A stretch of 64,000 bases of DNA from Pseudomonas lactis (GTDB lineage: Bacteria; Pseudomonadota; Gammaproteobacteria; Pseudomonadales; Pseudomonadaceae). The stretch lies in contig NZ_JYLO01000007.1 in assembly GCF_001439845.1 (NCBI RefSeq), positions 310,001 through 374,000 of the forward strand, in the 5' to 3' direction. The notes under the pieces were generated by a model, which had not been told where the DNA came from, made no database searches, and saw only the letters and a program-made list of their open reading frames with translations. Below, piece by piece: positions 1 through 8,076 of this stretch (positions are counted from its first letter, which is position 1; each line of letters begins with the position of its first letter). The position numbers and the translations under genes are program-made.

Positions 1-922
1 TTGAATGCGCGCCCGTATCAGAACCTTCAACCACGGCCACTTCTTTCTTCTCGTGCTTGACCGGCTTGCCTGGCTTCATACCTTCGTACTTGTCGACGAT
101 TTTCTGAAACAGGTCCGGCTCATACGCGGAGTACAAGGCGACAGGGTTGTTCTGGCTCGGTTTGGTCAGAGCGTCGTATTCAGCTTGATCAAGCTGTTTA
201 GGTGCGGCCTTGACTGCAGCTACCCAGGCGTCGAAATCTTCCTGGCTTGTCGAGATCGCTTTGAATTTCATGCCGGTGAAGCCAGCGCCGCTGTAGTTGG
301 CGGAGATGCCTTCCATTTCAGCTTTCTGGTTGGCGATCAGGTGCAGGCGGGTCTGCATGCCTGCCATCGCGTAGATCTGGCCACCCAGTGCAGGGATGAA
401 GAACGAGTTCATCACGGCGTCGGAGGTGATCCGGAAGTTAAGCGGGGTGTGCTCAGGGAAGCGGATCTCGTTGACAGTGGCGATACCCAGGTCCGGGTAG
501 ATGAACAGCCACTTCCAATCCAGCGCGACCACTTGGATGTTCACAGGCTTGACGTCGGATTCCAGCGGACGGTACGGGTCCAGCGCGTGGGTCGACTTAT
601 AGGTGATGTAACCCAGGGCGATGATGATGAGGATCGGAACCAGCCACACCGCGATCTCGATCTTGGTGGAGTGCGACCACTTCGGCGCGTAGGTCGCGCT
701 GGTGTTGGACGCGCGGTATTTCCAGGCGAAGGCGAAGGTCATCACGATCACAGGCACCACAACCAGCAGCATCAGCAGGGTAGCGGTGATGATCAGGTTT
801 CGTTCATCCAGACCGACCTGTCCTTTTGGGTCGAGCAAGGTCCACTTGCAGCCTCCCAGCATTAACATCATGCCAAGCAGCGGCAAAAAGCCTAGTAATC
901 GGGGGTACCTGTTTTTACTCAT
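1..922 (-). CDS. cyoA: Cytochrome o ubiquinol oxidase subunit II (3' end outside window)
   Basis: This is subunit II of the proton-pumping cytochrome bo3 quinol oxidase, anchored in the inner membrane with a periplasmic cupredoxin-like domain. The reverse strand from ATG at 922 opens with a lipoprotein signal ending in a lipobox (LGGC, Cys25). Two membrane segments follow at about residues 40-110, then the COX2 domain with the family stretch VVALDWKWLFIYPDLGIATV. About 306 codons are visible, close to the family length, and the reading frame is still open at base 1, so only the last residues and stop are missing. The remaining cyoBCDE genes should lie to the left, outside the window. Identification rests on direct reading of the motifs and is secure. 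Confidence 0.95.
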   Translation of the reverse strand, partial: MSKNRYPRLLGFLPLLGMMLMLGGCKWTLLDPKGQVGLDERNLIITATLLMLLVVVPVIVMTFAFAWKYRASNTSATYAPKWSHSTKIEIAVWLVPILIIIALGYITYKSTHALDPYRPLESDVKPVNIQVVALDWKWLFIYPDLGIATVNEIRFPEHTPLNFRITSDAVMNSFFIPALGGQIYAMAGMQTRLHLIANQKAEMEGISANYSGAGFTGMKFKAISTSQEDFDAWVAAVKAAPKQLDQAEYDALTKPSQNNPVALYSAYEPDLFQKIVDKYEGMKPGKPVKHEKKEVAVVEGSDTGAHS

Positions 923-1650
923 CTCACGACCTCTAAAGCAGCTTGCGCAATGCAGTTGGGTTTTGATCGCCAACACTTCACCCTGCCAAGGGTTGGCATT
1001 TCTCTTCGATTGAATAAGAGCCTGCCCGACACGTCATGACTGTACGTTTCACGGACCTGCAGTGAGTTCTTATTCGATTTCGTGGCTAAAGGCCTTGTTA
1101 CAGACCAATTCCATTTGGTGCGGATAGTTGAAAGGCTGCCGGAACCTGGGGTCGCATTGAGCCTTCCATCTGCTCCTCGACCGCTCCAATGCTCAAATAT
1201 TGAACAGCACCGGACATTCAGTGCGGGCGATTGTAGTTAGCTAGCGATGTATAAACCATGTCTTATAAAGAAATAATTTTTATCGATTCCAGCAACAATC
1301 CTTCACCAAAGTTGCAAAGATTCGCGATCTTATCGTGTTCGATTCTCAACAAAAACCACAAAAATTGCCGTGTTATTGGGCACAGTGCCACTTCCCTTAC
1401 GGCTTGTAAGGGCATGCGGATGCCGTCCAAGTCCCCATAAAACAAGGCATTCATAGAGGCAGCAGGGGTTGGGGCCGCACACAAATCGGGCCTCCGCACG
1501 AACCACGAACTGACAGCACAATTTGTGCGCCGGGTGCAAATTTAAGGGCTGATTCGGCGGGTCAGAAACGTCCTGCGACAGCGTCCGTGTGACAACATGT
1601 CGCACGCTGCGCGCACCTTCCGTTTCCCCTCGTCACGGTGCTTTCACAAA
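923..1650. other. Long intergenic region upstream of cyoA
   Basis: About 730 bases lie between the cyoA start and the dsbB terminator. Base composition is lower in GC than the neighbouring genes. I see no convincing gene: the short frames at 1258-1440 (+) and 1263-1605 (-) lack good ribosome binding sites and resemble no family. The region must hold the cyo promoter. The only clear structure is a near-perfect inverted repeat at 1587-1605 (GTGTGACA/TGTCGCAC, 7 of 8 paired, 3-base spacer), which has the size of a repressor operator. Confidence 0.5.
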
Positions 1651-1654
1651 TCCC

Positions 1655-1701
1655 TACAAACAAAAACGCTCCGGCCTTCATTCAAAAGGAACGGAGCGTT
1701 T
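1655..1701 (-). terminator. Intrinsic terminator of dsbB
   Basis: On the minus strand a 10-bp stem, AAACGCTCCG (1692-1701) with CGGAGCGTTT (1664-1673), is extended by a CCTT/AAGG inner pairing and followed by TTTTTGTTTG. It lies 16 bases after the dsbB stop. Confidence 0.8.
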
Positions 1702-1716
1702 GGCAGGCTCGGCGAC

Positions 1717-2223
1717 TCAGGCTTTGGGGTGACGGTTGCGATAGATGCATAGGGGCACCAGGATCGCCGTCAGCACGAATGCCACCAGTGCCCATTGGGC
1801 CAGAGACAGGCCGAGAATCGGTGGGTAGGGGGTGCTGCAGAAGCCGTCGACCTGGAAGCCCAGGGGAAACACCTTGGCCAGGGGCAGGTCGTCGACGATC
1901 GGTTGCAACACATCGATACCGCAGCTGACCTGGGGGAAGAACTGGGTGTACACGTGATGGCCGGCCGCAGCCACGCCACCCAAGGCGCTGAGCACCACCA
2001 ACCCTTCAAAGAACGTCAGCGCGCCCTTGGTGCGCATGGCGGCGCCGATGAACGCGAAGAGCGCAATCAGCAGCAAGGCGTAGCGCTGCAGAATGCACAG
2101 CGGGCACGGTGCTTCGCCCAGCACCACTTGCATGTACAGCGCCCCGCCAATCAGCGCCAGGCAGATGATGCCCAGCAACACCAGAAAGCGCCGCTCCCTG
2201 CCTAAACGCATGTCGTCAATCAT
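1717..2223 (-). CDS. dsbB: Disulfide bond formation protein B
   Basis: Inner-membrane quinone reductase that reoxidises DsbA during periplasmic disulfide formation. The 168-residue protein has four transmembrane helices and the two expected cysteine pairs: CPLC in the first periplasmic loop and the separated pair VSCG...GFCS in the second. The quinone-loop Arg follows the first pair (CILQRY). I place the start at 2223 (MIDDMRLG), which has AGGG about ten bases upstream; a start four codons later at 2211 is also possible. The gene is followed by its own terminator and sits upstream of fhp in the same direction, separated by a palindromic repeat pair, so it is probably transcribed separately. 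Confidence 0.93.
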   Translation of the reverse strand: MIDDMRLGRERRFLVLLGIICLALIGGALYMQVVLGEAPCPLCILQRYALLLIALFAFIGAAMRTKGALTFFEGLVVLSALGGVAAAGHHVYTQFFPQVSCGIDVLQPIVDDLPLAKVFPLGFQVDGFCSTPYPPILGLSLAQWALVAFVLTAILVPLCIYRNRHPKA

Positions 2224-2350
2224 CCCCGTTTTTCCCTTTCTCTGATTATGGTTGTGCCTGATGGCAACAAGTTTACACACAGGCAGTGGTTAAAACAGAG
2301 AGGGGTTAACAGCGGATTAATCGTGGCAAATGTAGCGATTGTGCGGACGC

Positions 2351-2418
2351 CATCGCGGGCAAGCCCGGCTCCCACATTGGAATGCGATCCTCTGTGGGAG
2401 CCGGGCTTGCCCGCGATG
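2351..2418. repeat. REP pair (GTGGGAGC family)
   Basis: Two inverted copies of the GTGGGAGCCGGGCTTGCCCGCGATG palindrome family face each other around a short spacer between fhp and dsbB. This is the arrangement typical of REP doublets/REPINs in the P. fluorescens group. Confidence 0.85.
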
Positions 2419-2445
2419 ATGCCGATACGGTCAACTGGCCAAACT

Positions 2446-3627
2446 CTATTCCAGCGCCGCCGCGGGCCCAAAGAACTCATAGCGCGCCTGCTTCTGCGGC
2501 ACACCCAGCGCCTTGAGATGCCGCTTAACCGCCGCCATGAAGCCCTTGGGCCCCAGGAAGTAGACATCAATATCACGCTGCTCGGGCAACCAGGCCGCCA
2601 GTTGCTCCTGGTTGAGCATGCCGACCTTGTCTGCCGCCGGGCTGATGCCGTCATCCTCGGCATAGCAGTAGAAACGCTTGAGCTGCGGATGCTGGGCCGC
2701 CAGGGTGTCCACCCAATCACGGAAGGCATGTACCCCGCCGTTACGAGCGCAGTGGATGAAGTGCACCGGGCGTTCGGTTGCCAGGGCGGCTTCGAGCATC
2801 GGCAGTGTGGGCGTAATGCCTACCCCGCCGCTGATCAGCACCAGCGGTTTATCACTGGCGGCCAGGGTGAACTCGCCCGACGGTGGGAACAGGTCAATGG
2901 TCGCGCCGACGTGCATCTGGTCATGCAGGTAATTGGAGACCCGCCCACCCGCTTCGCGCTTGACGCTGATGCGGTACATCCCGGTGTCAGTGAGGGCCGA
3001 CAGGGAATAGTTGCGACGCACCTCTTCGCCATCGAGTACCAGTTTCAGGCCGATGTACTGGCCGGGCGCTGCGGCCAGGATCGGGCCGTTGTCCACCGGG
3101 GCGAAGTAGAAGGAGATGATCTCGTCGCTCTCCTCCACGCGTTTGACCAACAGGAACGGCCGCGCACCCCGCCAGCCGCCGGGCGCCTGGGCTTTTTCGT
3201 CGTAGATGGCCGCTTCGGCGCCGATCAGAATGTCCGCCAACTGGCCGTAGGCCGCGCCCCAGGCACTCATGACCTCGGGGGTGGCAATCTCGCTGCCCAG
3301 CACTTCGGAAATAGCCCGCAGCAGGCAGGCCCCAACGATGGGGTAATGCTCCGGCAGAATCTGCAAGGCCACGTGCTTGTTGATGATCTTGGCCACCAGA
3401 TCGCCCAGTTGGTCCAACTGGTCGATATGCCGCGCGTACATCAGCACGCCATTGGCCAGGGCGCGAGGCTGGTCACCGCTGGCCTGGTGGGCCTGGTTGA
3501 ACAGCGGGCGCACCTCGGGGTACTCGGACAGCATCATGCGATAAAAATGGGTGATCAGCGCTTCGCCGCCACTTTCCAGCAGGGGCACGGTAGATTTGAT
3601 GATTGCACGGTCTTGGGCACTAAGCAT
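2446..3627 (-). CDS. fhp: Flavohemoprotein, nitric oxide dioxygenase
   Basis: Converts nitric oxide to nitrate with O2 and NAD(P)H in the cytoplasm. The 393-residue protein has an N-terminal globin domain in which Tyr29, Gln53, proximal His85 and Tyr95 occupy the positions known from E. coli Hmp. A ferredoxin-reductase FAD domain (RNYSLS motif at about residue 205) and an NAD domain (ISGGVGITP) follow. Start at 3627 is chosen for AGGAG about eight bases upstream; an in-frame ATG at 3678 has no such site. It is divergent from norR across a 147-bp region with three NorR-type operators, so it is expected to be induced by nitric oxide through sigma-54. Confidence 0.96.
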   Translation of the reverse strand: MLSAQDRAIIKSTVPLLESGGEALITHFYRMMLSEYPEVRPLFNQAHQASGDQPRALANGVLMYARHIDQLDQLGDLVAKIINKHVALQILPEHYPIVGACLLRAISEVLGSEIATPEVMSAWGAAYGQLADILIGAEAAIYDEKAQAPGGWRGARPFLLVKRVEESDEIISFYFAPVDNGPILAAAPGQYIGLKLVLDGEEVRRNYSLSALTDTGMYRISVKREAGGRVSNYLHDQMHVGATIDLFPPSGEFTLAASDKPLVLISGGVGITPTLPMLEAALATERPVHFIHCARNGGVHAFRDWVDTLAAQHPQLKRFYCYAEDDGISPAADKVGMLNQEQLAAWLPEQRDIDVYFLGPKGFMAAVKRHLKALGVPQKQARYEFFGPAAALE

Positions 3628-3666
3628 GGGAGACTCCTGGGTCTTCTTACTGATTGCCTTAAAGCA

Positions 3667-3683
3667 GTCAGCAATCATGCCAA
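3667..3683 (-). promoter_or_regulatory. Candidate sigma-54 promoter of fhp
   Basis: On the minus strand TTGGCATG matches the -24 element of the sigma-54 consensus (TTGGCACG). The spacing to the -12 position is right, but the -12 bases (CTGAC) match poorly. It would place the transcript start about 30 bases upstream of the fhp ATG and the nearest NorR site about 45 bases upstream of the promoter. A sigma-54 promoter is expected here because NorR is a sigma-54 activator; this exact placement is an inference. Confidence 0.4.
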
Positions 3684-3723
3684 CTTATAAATCCTTTAAT
3701 TTCAACGAGTTAAATATTCTGTA

Positions 3724-3779
3724 GTCAGTATGACCTCCTAGACTTTATAGTCATAAGGACTACAAGGAGTCAGTATGAC
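3724..3779. promoter_or_regulatory. Three NorR-type operators (GT-N7-AC)
   Basis: Three sites fit the NorR consensus GT-N7-AC: 3724-3734 (GTCAGTATGAC), 3750-3760 (GTCATAAGGAC) and 3769-3779 (GTCAGTATGAC). The first and third are identical. The third overlaps the norR start codon at 3775, so NorR bound there could also limit its own transcription or translation initiation. In E. coli, three such enhancers are needed to activate norVW; the same number here supports NorR control of fhp. Confidence 0.75.
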
Positions 3780-5322
3780 TGCACAACCCCTGCTCACCAC
3801 CTTGCTTCCGTTGGTCGCTGACCTGTCCCGGGACTTGCCCGAAGGCGAGCGCTACCGACGCCTGCTGCAAGCCATGCGCGCCCTGCTGCCCTGCGACGCC
3901 GCCGCGTTGTTACGCCTGGATGGCGAGTGGTTGGTGCCGTTGGCGGTGGACGGCTTGAGCGCCGATACCTTGGGCCGACGCTTCAAGGTCAGCGAACATC
4001 CGCGCTTCGAGATCCTGCTGAGCAGCCCCGGCCCTACCCGCTTCGACAGTGACAGCGAATTGCCCGACCCTTATGACGGCCTGGTCGCCGGCTTGCACGG
4101 CCACTTGGAAGTCCACGACTGCATGGGCTGCCCGCTGTTTATCGACGACCAGCCCTGGGGCCTGCTGACCCTGGACGCCCTCGATACCGAGCGGTTTGAA
4201 CGGGTCGAACTGGACGCCCTGCAAGCCTTCGCCAGCCTCGCCGCGGCCACCGTCAACGTGGCTGAGCGCATCGAGCGCCTGGCGCTGCGGGCCGAAGACG
4301 AGCACCAGCGCGCCGAGATCTATCGCCAGGCCAGCGGCCAGCAGCACAAGGAAATGATCGGCCAGAGCAAAGCGCACAAGCGCCTGGTCGAGGAAATCAA
4401 GCTGGTCGGCGGCAGCGACCTGACCGTGCTGATCACCGGCGAAACCGGGGTCGGCAAGGAGTTGGTGGCCCAGGCGATCCACGCCGCCTCTTCGCGCGCC
4501 GACAAACCGCTGATCAGCCTCAACTGCGCCGCCCTGCCCGAGACCTTGGTCGAAAGCGAACTGTTCGGGCATGTGCGCGGCGCCTTTACCGGCGCGTTGA
4601 ACGAGCGCCGGGGCAAGTTCGAACTGGCCAATGGCGGCACCTTGTTTCTGGATGAAGTGGGTGAGTTGTCGTTGACCGTGCAGGCCAAGTTGCTGCGCGT
4701 GCTGCAAAGCGGCCAGTTACAGCGACTGGGCTCGGACAAGGAGCACCAGGTGGACGTGCGCCTGATTGCCGCCACCAACCGCGACCTCGCCGAAGAGGTG
4801 CGCAATGGCCGCTACCGCGCCGACTTCTACCACCGTTTGAGCGTCTACCCGCTGCAAGTGCCAGCGCTGCGCGAGCGCGGGCGTGATGTGCTGCTGTTGG
4901 CGGGCTTCTTCCTCGAACAGAACCGTTCGCGCATGGGCCTGGGCAGCCTGCGCCTGACCACTGATGCCCAGGCGGCCCTGCTGGCCTACAGCTGGCCGGG
5001 CAATGTGCGCGAGCTGGAGCACTTGATCGGACGCAGCGCGTTGAAAGCCCTGGGCAACTGCCGCGAGCGCCCGAAGATTCTCAGCCTGAGCGCCCTGGAC
5101 CTGGACTTGCCCGACGTGACTGCGGCGGTGGCCGAAGAAGCACCGGCCCAAGCCCTGCCCATGGTCAGCGGCGACCTGCGCCAGGCCACCGAGCATTACC
5201 AACGCCAACTCATCAGCGCCTGCCTGGAACGCCACCAGCACAACTGGGCCAGCGCCGCCCGCGAACTGGGCCTGGACCGCGCCAACCTGGGGCGCATGGC
5301 CAAGCGGCTGGGCCTCAAATAA
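3775..5322 (+). CDS. norR: Nitric-oxide-responsive sigma-54 activator NorR
   Basis: Enhancer-binding regulator of the divergent fhp gene. The 515-residue protein has an N-terminal GAF domain (about 20-170). Its H114, C116 and D134 correspond to the iron-centre residues of E. coli NorR with an offset of three. The AAA+ domain has Walker A GETGVGKE (222-229), the sigma-54 loop GAFTGA (269-274) and Walker B LFLDEV (290-295). A C-terminal Fis-type helix-turn-helix lies at about 475-515. Start ATG at 3775 has AAGGAG nearby and sits inside the third operator. The 3' 240 bases are repeated twice more downstream in a tandem array, but this copy is complete and of normal family length. Confidence 0.95.
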   Translation: MTAQPLLTTLLPLVADLSRDLPEGERYRRLLQAMRALLPCDAAALLRLDGEWLVPLAVDGLSADTLGRRFKVSEHPRFEILLSSPGPTRFDSDSELPDPYDGLVAGLHGHLEVHDCMGCPLFIDDQPWGLLTLDALDTERFERVELDALQAFASLAAATVNVAERIERLALRAEDEHQRAEIYRQASGQQHKEMIGQSKAHKRLVEEIKLVGGSDLTVLITGETGVGKELVAQAIHAASSRADKPLISLNCAALPETLVESELFGHVRGAFTGALNERRGKFELANGGTLFLDEVGELSLTVQAKLLRVLQSGQLQRLGSDKEHQVDVRLIAATNRDLAEEVRNGRYRADFYHRLSVYPLQVPALRERGRDVLLLAGFFLEQNRSRMGLGSLRLTTDAQAALLAYSWPGNVRELEHLIGRSALKALGNCRERPKILSLSALDLDLPDVTAAVAEEAPAQALPMVSGDLRQATEHYQRQLISACLERHQHNWASAARELGLDRANLGRMAKRLGLK

Positions 5323-5340
5323 AGCAGGCACCTCCGTTGA

Positions 5341-5450
5341 TCGTTCCCACGCTCCGCGTGGGAATGCCTCACCCGACGCTCCGCGTCATGGCCTCGAGAG
5401 CGGACGCGGAGCGTCCCGAGCGGTATTCCCACGCAGAGCGTGGGAACAAT
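5341..5450. repeat. Long imperfect palindrome, TTCCCACGC family (copy 1)
   Basis: Outer arms CGTTCCCACGCTCCGCGTGG and its near-complement close a 110-base imperfect palindrome, with inner arms GACGCTCCGCGTC and GACGCGGAGCGTC. Further copies lie at 5711-5820 and 6081-6190 inside the tandem array, and a shorter relative at 28532-28606. It lies directly after norR and can probably fold into a long hairpin on either strand. Confidence 0.85.
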
Positions 5451-5452
5451 CG

Positions 5453-5692
5453 AGCCTGAGCGCCCTGGACCTGGACTTGCCCGACGTGACTGCGGCGGTG
5501 GCCGAAGAAGCACCGGCCCAAGCCCTGCCCATGGTCAGCGGCGACCTGCGCCAGGCCACCGAGCATTACCAGCGCCAACTCATCAGCGCCTGCCTGGAAC
5601 GCCACCAGCACAACTGGGCCAGCGCCGCCCGCGAACTGGGCCTGGACCGCGCCAACCTGGGGCGCATGGCCAAGCGGCTAGGCCTCAAATAA
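5453..5692 (+). pseudogene. Duplicated norR 3' fragment (copy 2)
   Basis: An exact-length repeat of the last 240 bases of norR, open in the norR frame to the same stop. From a TTG at 5477 it could encode 71 residues containing only the linker and the Fis-type DNA-binding helix-turn-helix. No Shine-Dalgarno precedes the TTG. Changes from copy 1 are few and mostly silent, so the fragment has not visibly decayed; the duplication therefore appears recent. Confidence 0.85.
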
Positions 5693-5822
5693 AGCGGGCA
5701 CCTCCGTTGATCGTTCCCACGCTCCGCGTGGGAATGCCTCACCCGACGCTCCGCGTCATGGCCTCGAGAGCGGACGCGGAGCGTCCCGAGCGGTATTCCC
5801 ACGCAGAGCGTGGGAACAATCG

Positions 5823-6062
5823 AGCCTGAGCGCCCTGGACCTGGACTTGCCCGACGTGACTGCGGCGGTGGCCGAAGAAGCACCGGCCCAAGCCCTGACC
5901 ATGGTCAGCGGCGACCTGCGCCAGGCCACCGAGCACTACCAGCGCCAACTCATCAGCGCCTGCCTGGAACGCCATCAGCACAACTGGGCCAGCGCCGCCC
6001 GCGAACTGGGCCTGGACCGCGCCAACCTGGGGCGCATGGCCAAGCGGCTAGGCCTCAAATAA
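5823..6062 (+). pseudogene. Duplicated norR 3' fragment (copy 3)
   Basis: Third copy of the norR tail, again open to the native stop, with a possible TTG-initiated 71-residue frame at 5847. It differs from copies 1 and 2 by a CCC to ACC change (Pro to Thr, ALTMVSG) and silent changes such as CAC to CAT. It shares two third-copy/second-copy variants, so it probably arose by unequal exchange from copy 2 or the reverse. Confidence 0.85.
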
Positions 6063-6125
6063 AGCGGGCACCTCCGTTGATCGTTCCCACGCTCCGCGTG
6101 GGAATGCCTCACCCGACGCTCCGCG

Positions 6126-7064
6126 TCATGGCCTCGAGAGCGGACGCGGAGCGTCCCGAGCGGTATTCCCACGCAGAGCGTGGGAACAATCGAGCGCACG
6201 GGCCTTACGAAACACCAGCACATTCCCCAACATCACCAGCACCAGCCCCATCAACGCCGGCGCCGTCCACTGGTACCCCTCAGCCACTGCCGACACATTC
6301 AGCGCCACCACCGGAAACAGCACCGTGCAATACGCCGCTTTCTCCGGCCCCATGCGGCCCACCAGGGTGAGGTAAGCGGTAAAACCAATCACCGAGCCCG
6401 GGATCACCAGGTACCACAGCGCACCGATATACCGTGCACTCCAGTCCATCTCGAAGGGAATGCCACGCACCGCGCAATAGGTCGCCAACATCGCCGCCCC
6501 ATAGGCCATGCCCCAGGCATTGGTGGTCAGCGGCTTGAGCCCGGCCTTCTGTTGCAGGCTAGACAACAGGTTGCCCGCCGAGAAGCACAGGGTGCCCAGC
6601 AGGGCCAAGCCCAGGCCCAACAAGGTTTGCGGGCTGGCGGTATGCCCAACCAGCTCCGGCCAGAACAAAAAGCCCAGCCCCAGCAGCCCAAGCGCGCCGC
6701 CCATCAGCACGTTACGCGCCACCCGCTGGCCGAAAAACACCCGGGCATTGAGCGCGTTCCACAAGGTCGCCGTGGAGAACACCACCGCCACCAGGCCACT
6801 GGGGATCCATTGGCTGGCGGTGAGAAAGCACATGAAGTTGACGCAGAACAGGCACAGCCCCTGCGCCAGGCAGATCAGGTGCCCGCGCCGGTTCATCGCC
6901 TGCAACTTGCGGCTGAGCAGCAACAGCACGAACAGCACCAGAGCGGCCAGGCCGAAGCGATAGACAATCGACACAGGAATCGCCACCACGCCCAGCTGCC
7001 ATTTGAGCGCAATCCAGGTGGTGCCCCAAATCAGCACCGTGAGTAAATACAGGAAGAGGTTCAT
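6126..7064 (-). CDS. EamA/RhaT-family drug/metabolite transporter
   Basis: Inner-membrane exporter of the DMT superfamily, with ten predicted membrane helices in two EamA repeats over 312 residues. The N-terminus MNLFLYLLTVLIWGTTWIA is typical of the family. Start 7064 has GGAG about seven bases upstream. The substrate cannot be told from sequence. It is convergent with norR and divergent from the AraC gene at 7201. Oddity: the last 20 or so codons after VFRKARAL read into the palindromic repeat of the tandem array (from about 6192), so the natural C-terminus has been replaced by repeat-encoded residues ending at 6126. The last transmembrane helix is intact, so function may survive. Confidence 0.85.
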   Translation of the reverse strand: MNLFLYLLTVLIWGTTWIALKWQLGVVAIPVSIVYRFGLAALVLFVLLLLSRKLQAMNRRGHLICLAQGLCLFCVNFMCFLTASQWIPSGLVAVVFSTATLWNALNARVFFGQRVARNVLMGGALGLLGLGFLFWPELVGHTASPQTLLGLGLALLGTLCFSAGNLLSSLQQKAGLKPLTTNAWGMAYGAAMLATYCAVRGIPFEMDWSARYIGALWYLVIPGSVIGFTAYLTLVGRMGPEKAAYCTVLFPVVALNVSAVAEGYQWTAPALMGLVLVMLGNVLVFRKARALDCSHALRGNTARDAPRPLSRP

Positions 7065-7200
7065 AGCAGGCTCCGTCGTTTGAGCCACAGTGTTGCCTTC
7101 AACCACCCTGAGGTTCTTGCACATTCTTGCGCTTTTGTCGGGCGATGGGCTCACAGCGCCCGCCGCCGGGAGTAGGATGCAAGACGTCGGAGAACACACC

Positions 7201-8076
7201 ATGCCAGAGCTGGAATCGCTGCACGTCTTTCAATCCCTCAACCGCTCGCCTCACGCACGCTTGGAAGCCTGCGCCGAGCTCGGTGACGGTTTGTCTGCGG
7301 CCGTGTGGAGCAACCACCACGATGCCCAGGACTACCAGGCGCCCAGCCATCACACCTTGTCCTGTTATATCGGCGGCGGCACGGGCACCTTTCGCCGTGA
7401 CCGGCCAGGCACCAAGGGCGGCCCCGACAAATTGTGCATACTGCCGGCCGAGCACCAGTCGGCGTGGGTGATCAATGGCGAGATACGCCTGGCCCATGTG
7501 TATTTCAGCCCGGAACAATTTGCCCTCGGCTGCGTCACCCTGCTGGACCGTGAGCCACGGGAGTTGCAATTGCGTGAGGGCACCTTCCTTGAAGACCCCT
7601 TCCAGGCCCGGCGTTTTCACCAGTTGGTCAGCCTCAACTGGCACGAGCCCGGCGAGCGACTGCTGACGAGCAGCCTGGCCCATGAACTGCTCAGCCATAC
7701 CTTGCTCAGCCAGGTCGGCGCCCGCGAAGGCCTGCGCTTGAAAGGCGGGTTGGCCGCGCACCAACGGCGGCGGTTGGTAGAGTACATCGACCAGCATATG
7801 GAAGACGCCATCAGCCTCGGCCAGTTGGCCGCCATGTGCGCGCTGTCCGAATACCATTTCGCCCGGATGTTCCGCCAAAGCTTCGGTGTGCCGCCCCATC
7901 AATACCTGCTGGCACGGCGTCTGGCGCGCGCGCAAAACCTGCTGCGCAGCAGTGCTTTAGCGATCAGTGAGGTGGCCTTGCTGTGCGGTTTTTCCAGCGC
8001 CAGCCATTTCAACCAGCGCTTTCGCCACGCCATGGGCGCCACGCCGAGCCAATACCGCCAGGCATTCTGCGCCTAG
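7201..8076 (+). CDS. AraC-family transcriptional regulator
   Basis: A 291-residue regulator with a variable N-terminal sensor half and a C-terminal AraC double helix-turn-helix (about residues 190-290; HFARMFRQSFGVPPHQYLLARRL and ALLCGFSSASHFNQRFRHAMGATPSQYR). Start 7201 is supported by GGAG seven bases upstream. It is divergent from the EamA transporter with 136 bases between, and control of that exporter is the simplest hypothesis. Its stop overlaps by four bases the stop of the convergent LuxR-type gene. Confidence 0.85.
   Translation: MPELESLHVFQSLNRSPHARLEACAELGDGLSAAVWSNHHDAQDYQAPSHHTLSCYIGGGTGTFRRDRPGTKGGPDKLCILPAEHQSAWVINGEIRLAHVYFSPEQFALGCVTLLDREPRELQLREGTFLEDPFQARRFHQLVSLNWHEPGERLLTSSLAHELLSHTLLSQVGAREGLRLKGGLAAHQRRRLVEYIDQHMEDAISLGQLAAMCALSEYHFARMFRQSFGVPPHQYLLARRLARAQNLLRSSALAISEVALLCGFSSASHFNQRFRHAMGATPSQYRQAFCA

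Larger units (their letters stand above)
5083..6192. repeat. Tandem triplication, 370-bp unit (norR tail plus palindromic repeat)
   Basis: Three head-to-tail copies at 5083-5452, 5453-5822 and 5823-6192. Each unit holds the last 240 bases of norR including the stop, then about 130 bases carrying a long imperfect palindrome of the CGTTCCCACGCTCCGCGTGG family. Copies differ at only a few bases; copies 2 and 3 share changes absent from copy 1 (AAAGCGGGCAC after the stop, CGGCTAGG, TACCAGCG). The outer junctions share only AGC (5083 in norR, 6193 in the neighbour), which suggests a microhomology-driven first duplication followed by expansion. Confidence 0.95.

Noticed and set aside
1270..1292. 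AT-rich Fur-like stretch (AAATAATTTTTATCGATT)
   Set aside because: Too many mismatches to a Fur box and not at a promoter of known geometry.
1258..1605. Short frames in the cyoA-dsbB gap
   Set aside because: No Shine-Dalgarno, no family resemblance and atypical composition.
2248..3690. 480-codon open frame on the plus strand opposite fhp
   Set aside because: It is antisense to a perfectly matched flavohemoprotein and shows no family motif; long antisense frames are common in high-GC coding DNA.
5083..6192. Repeated units as a possible CRISPR array
   Set aside because: The 370-bp units are continuous copies with no spacers, so this is a tandem duplication.
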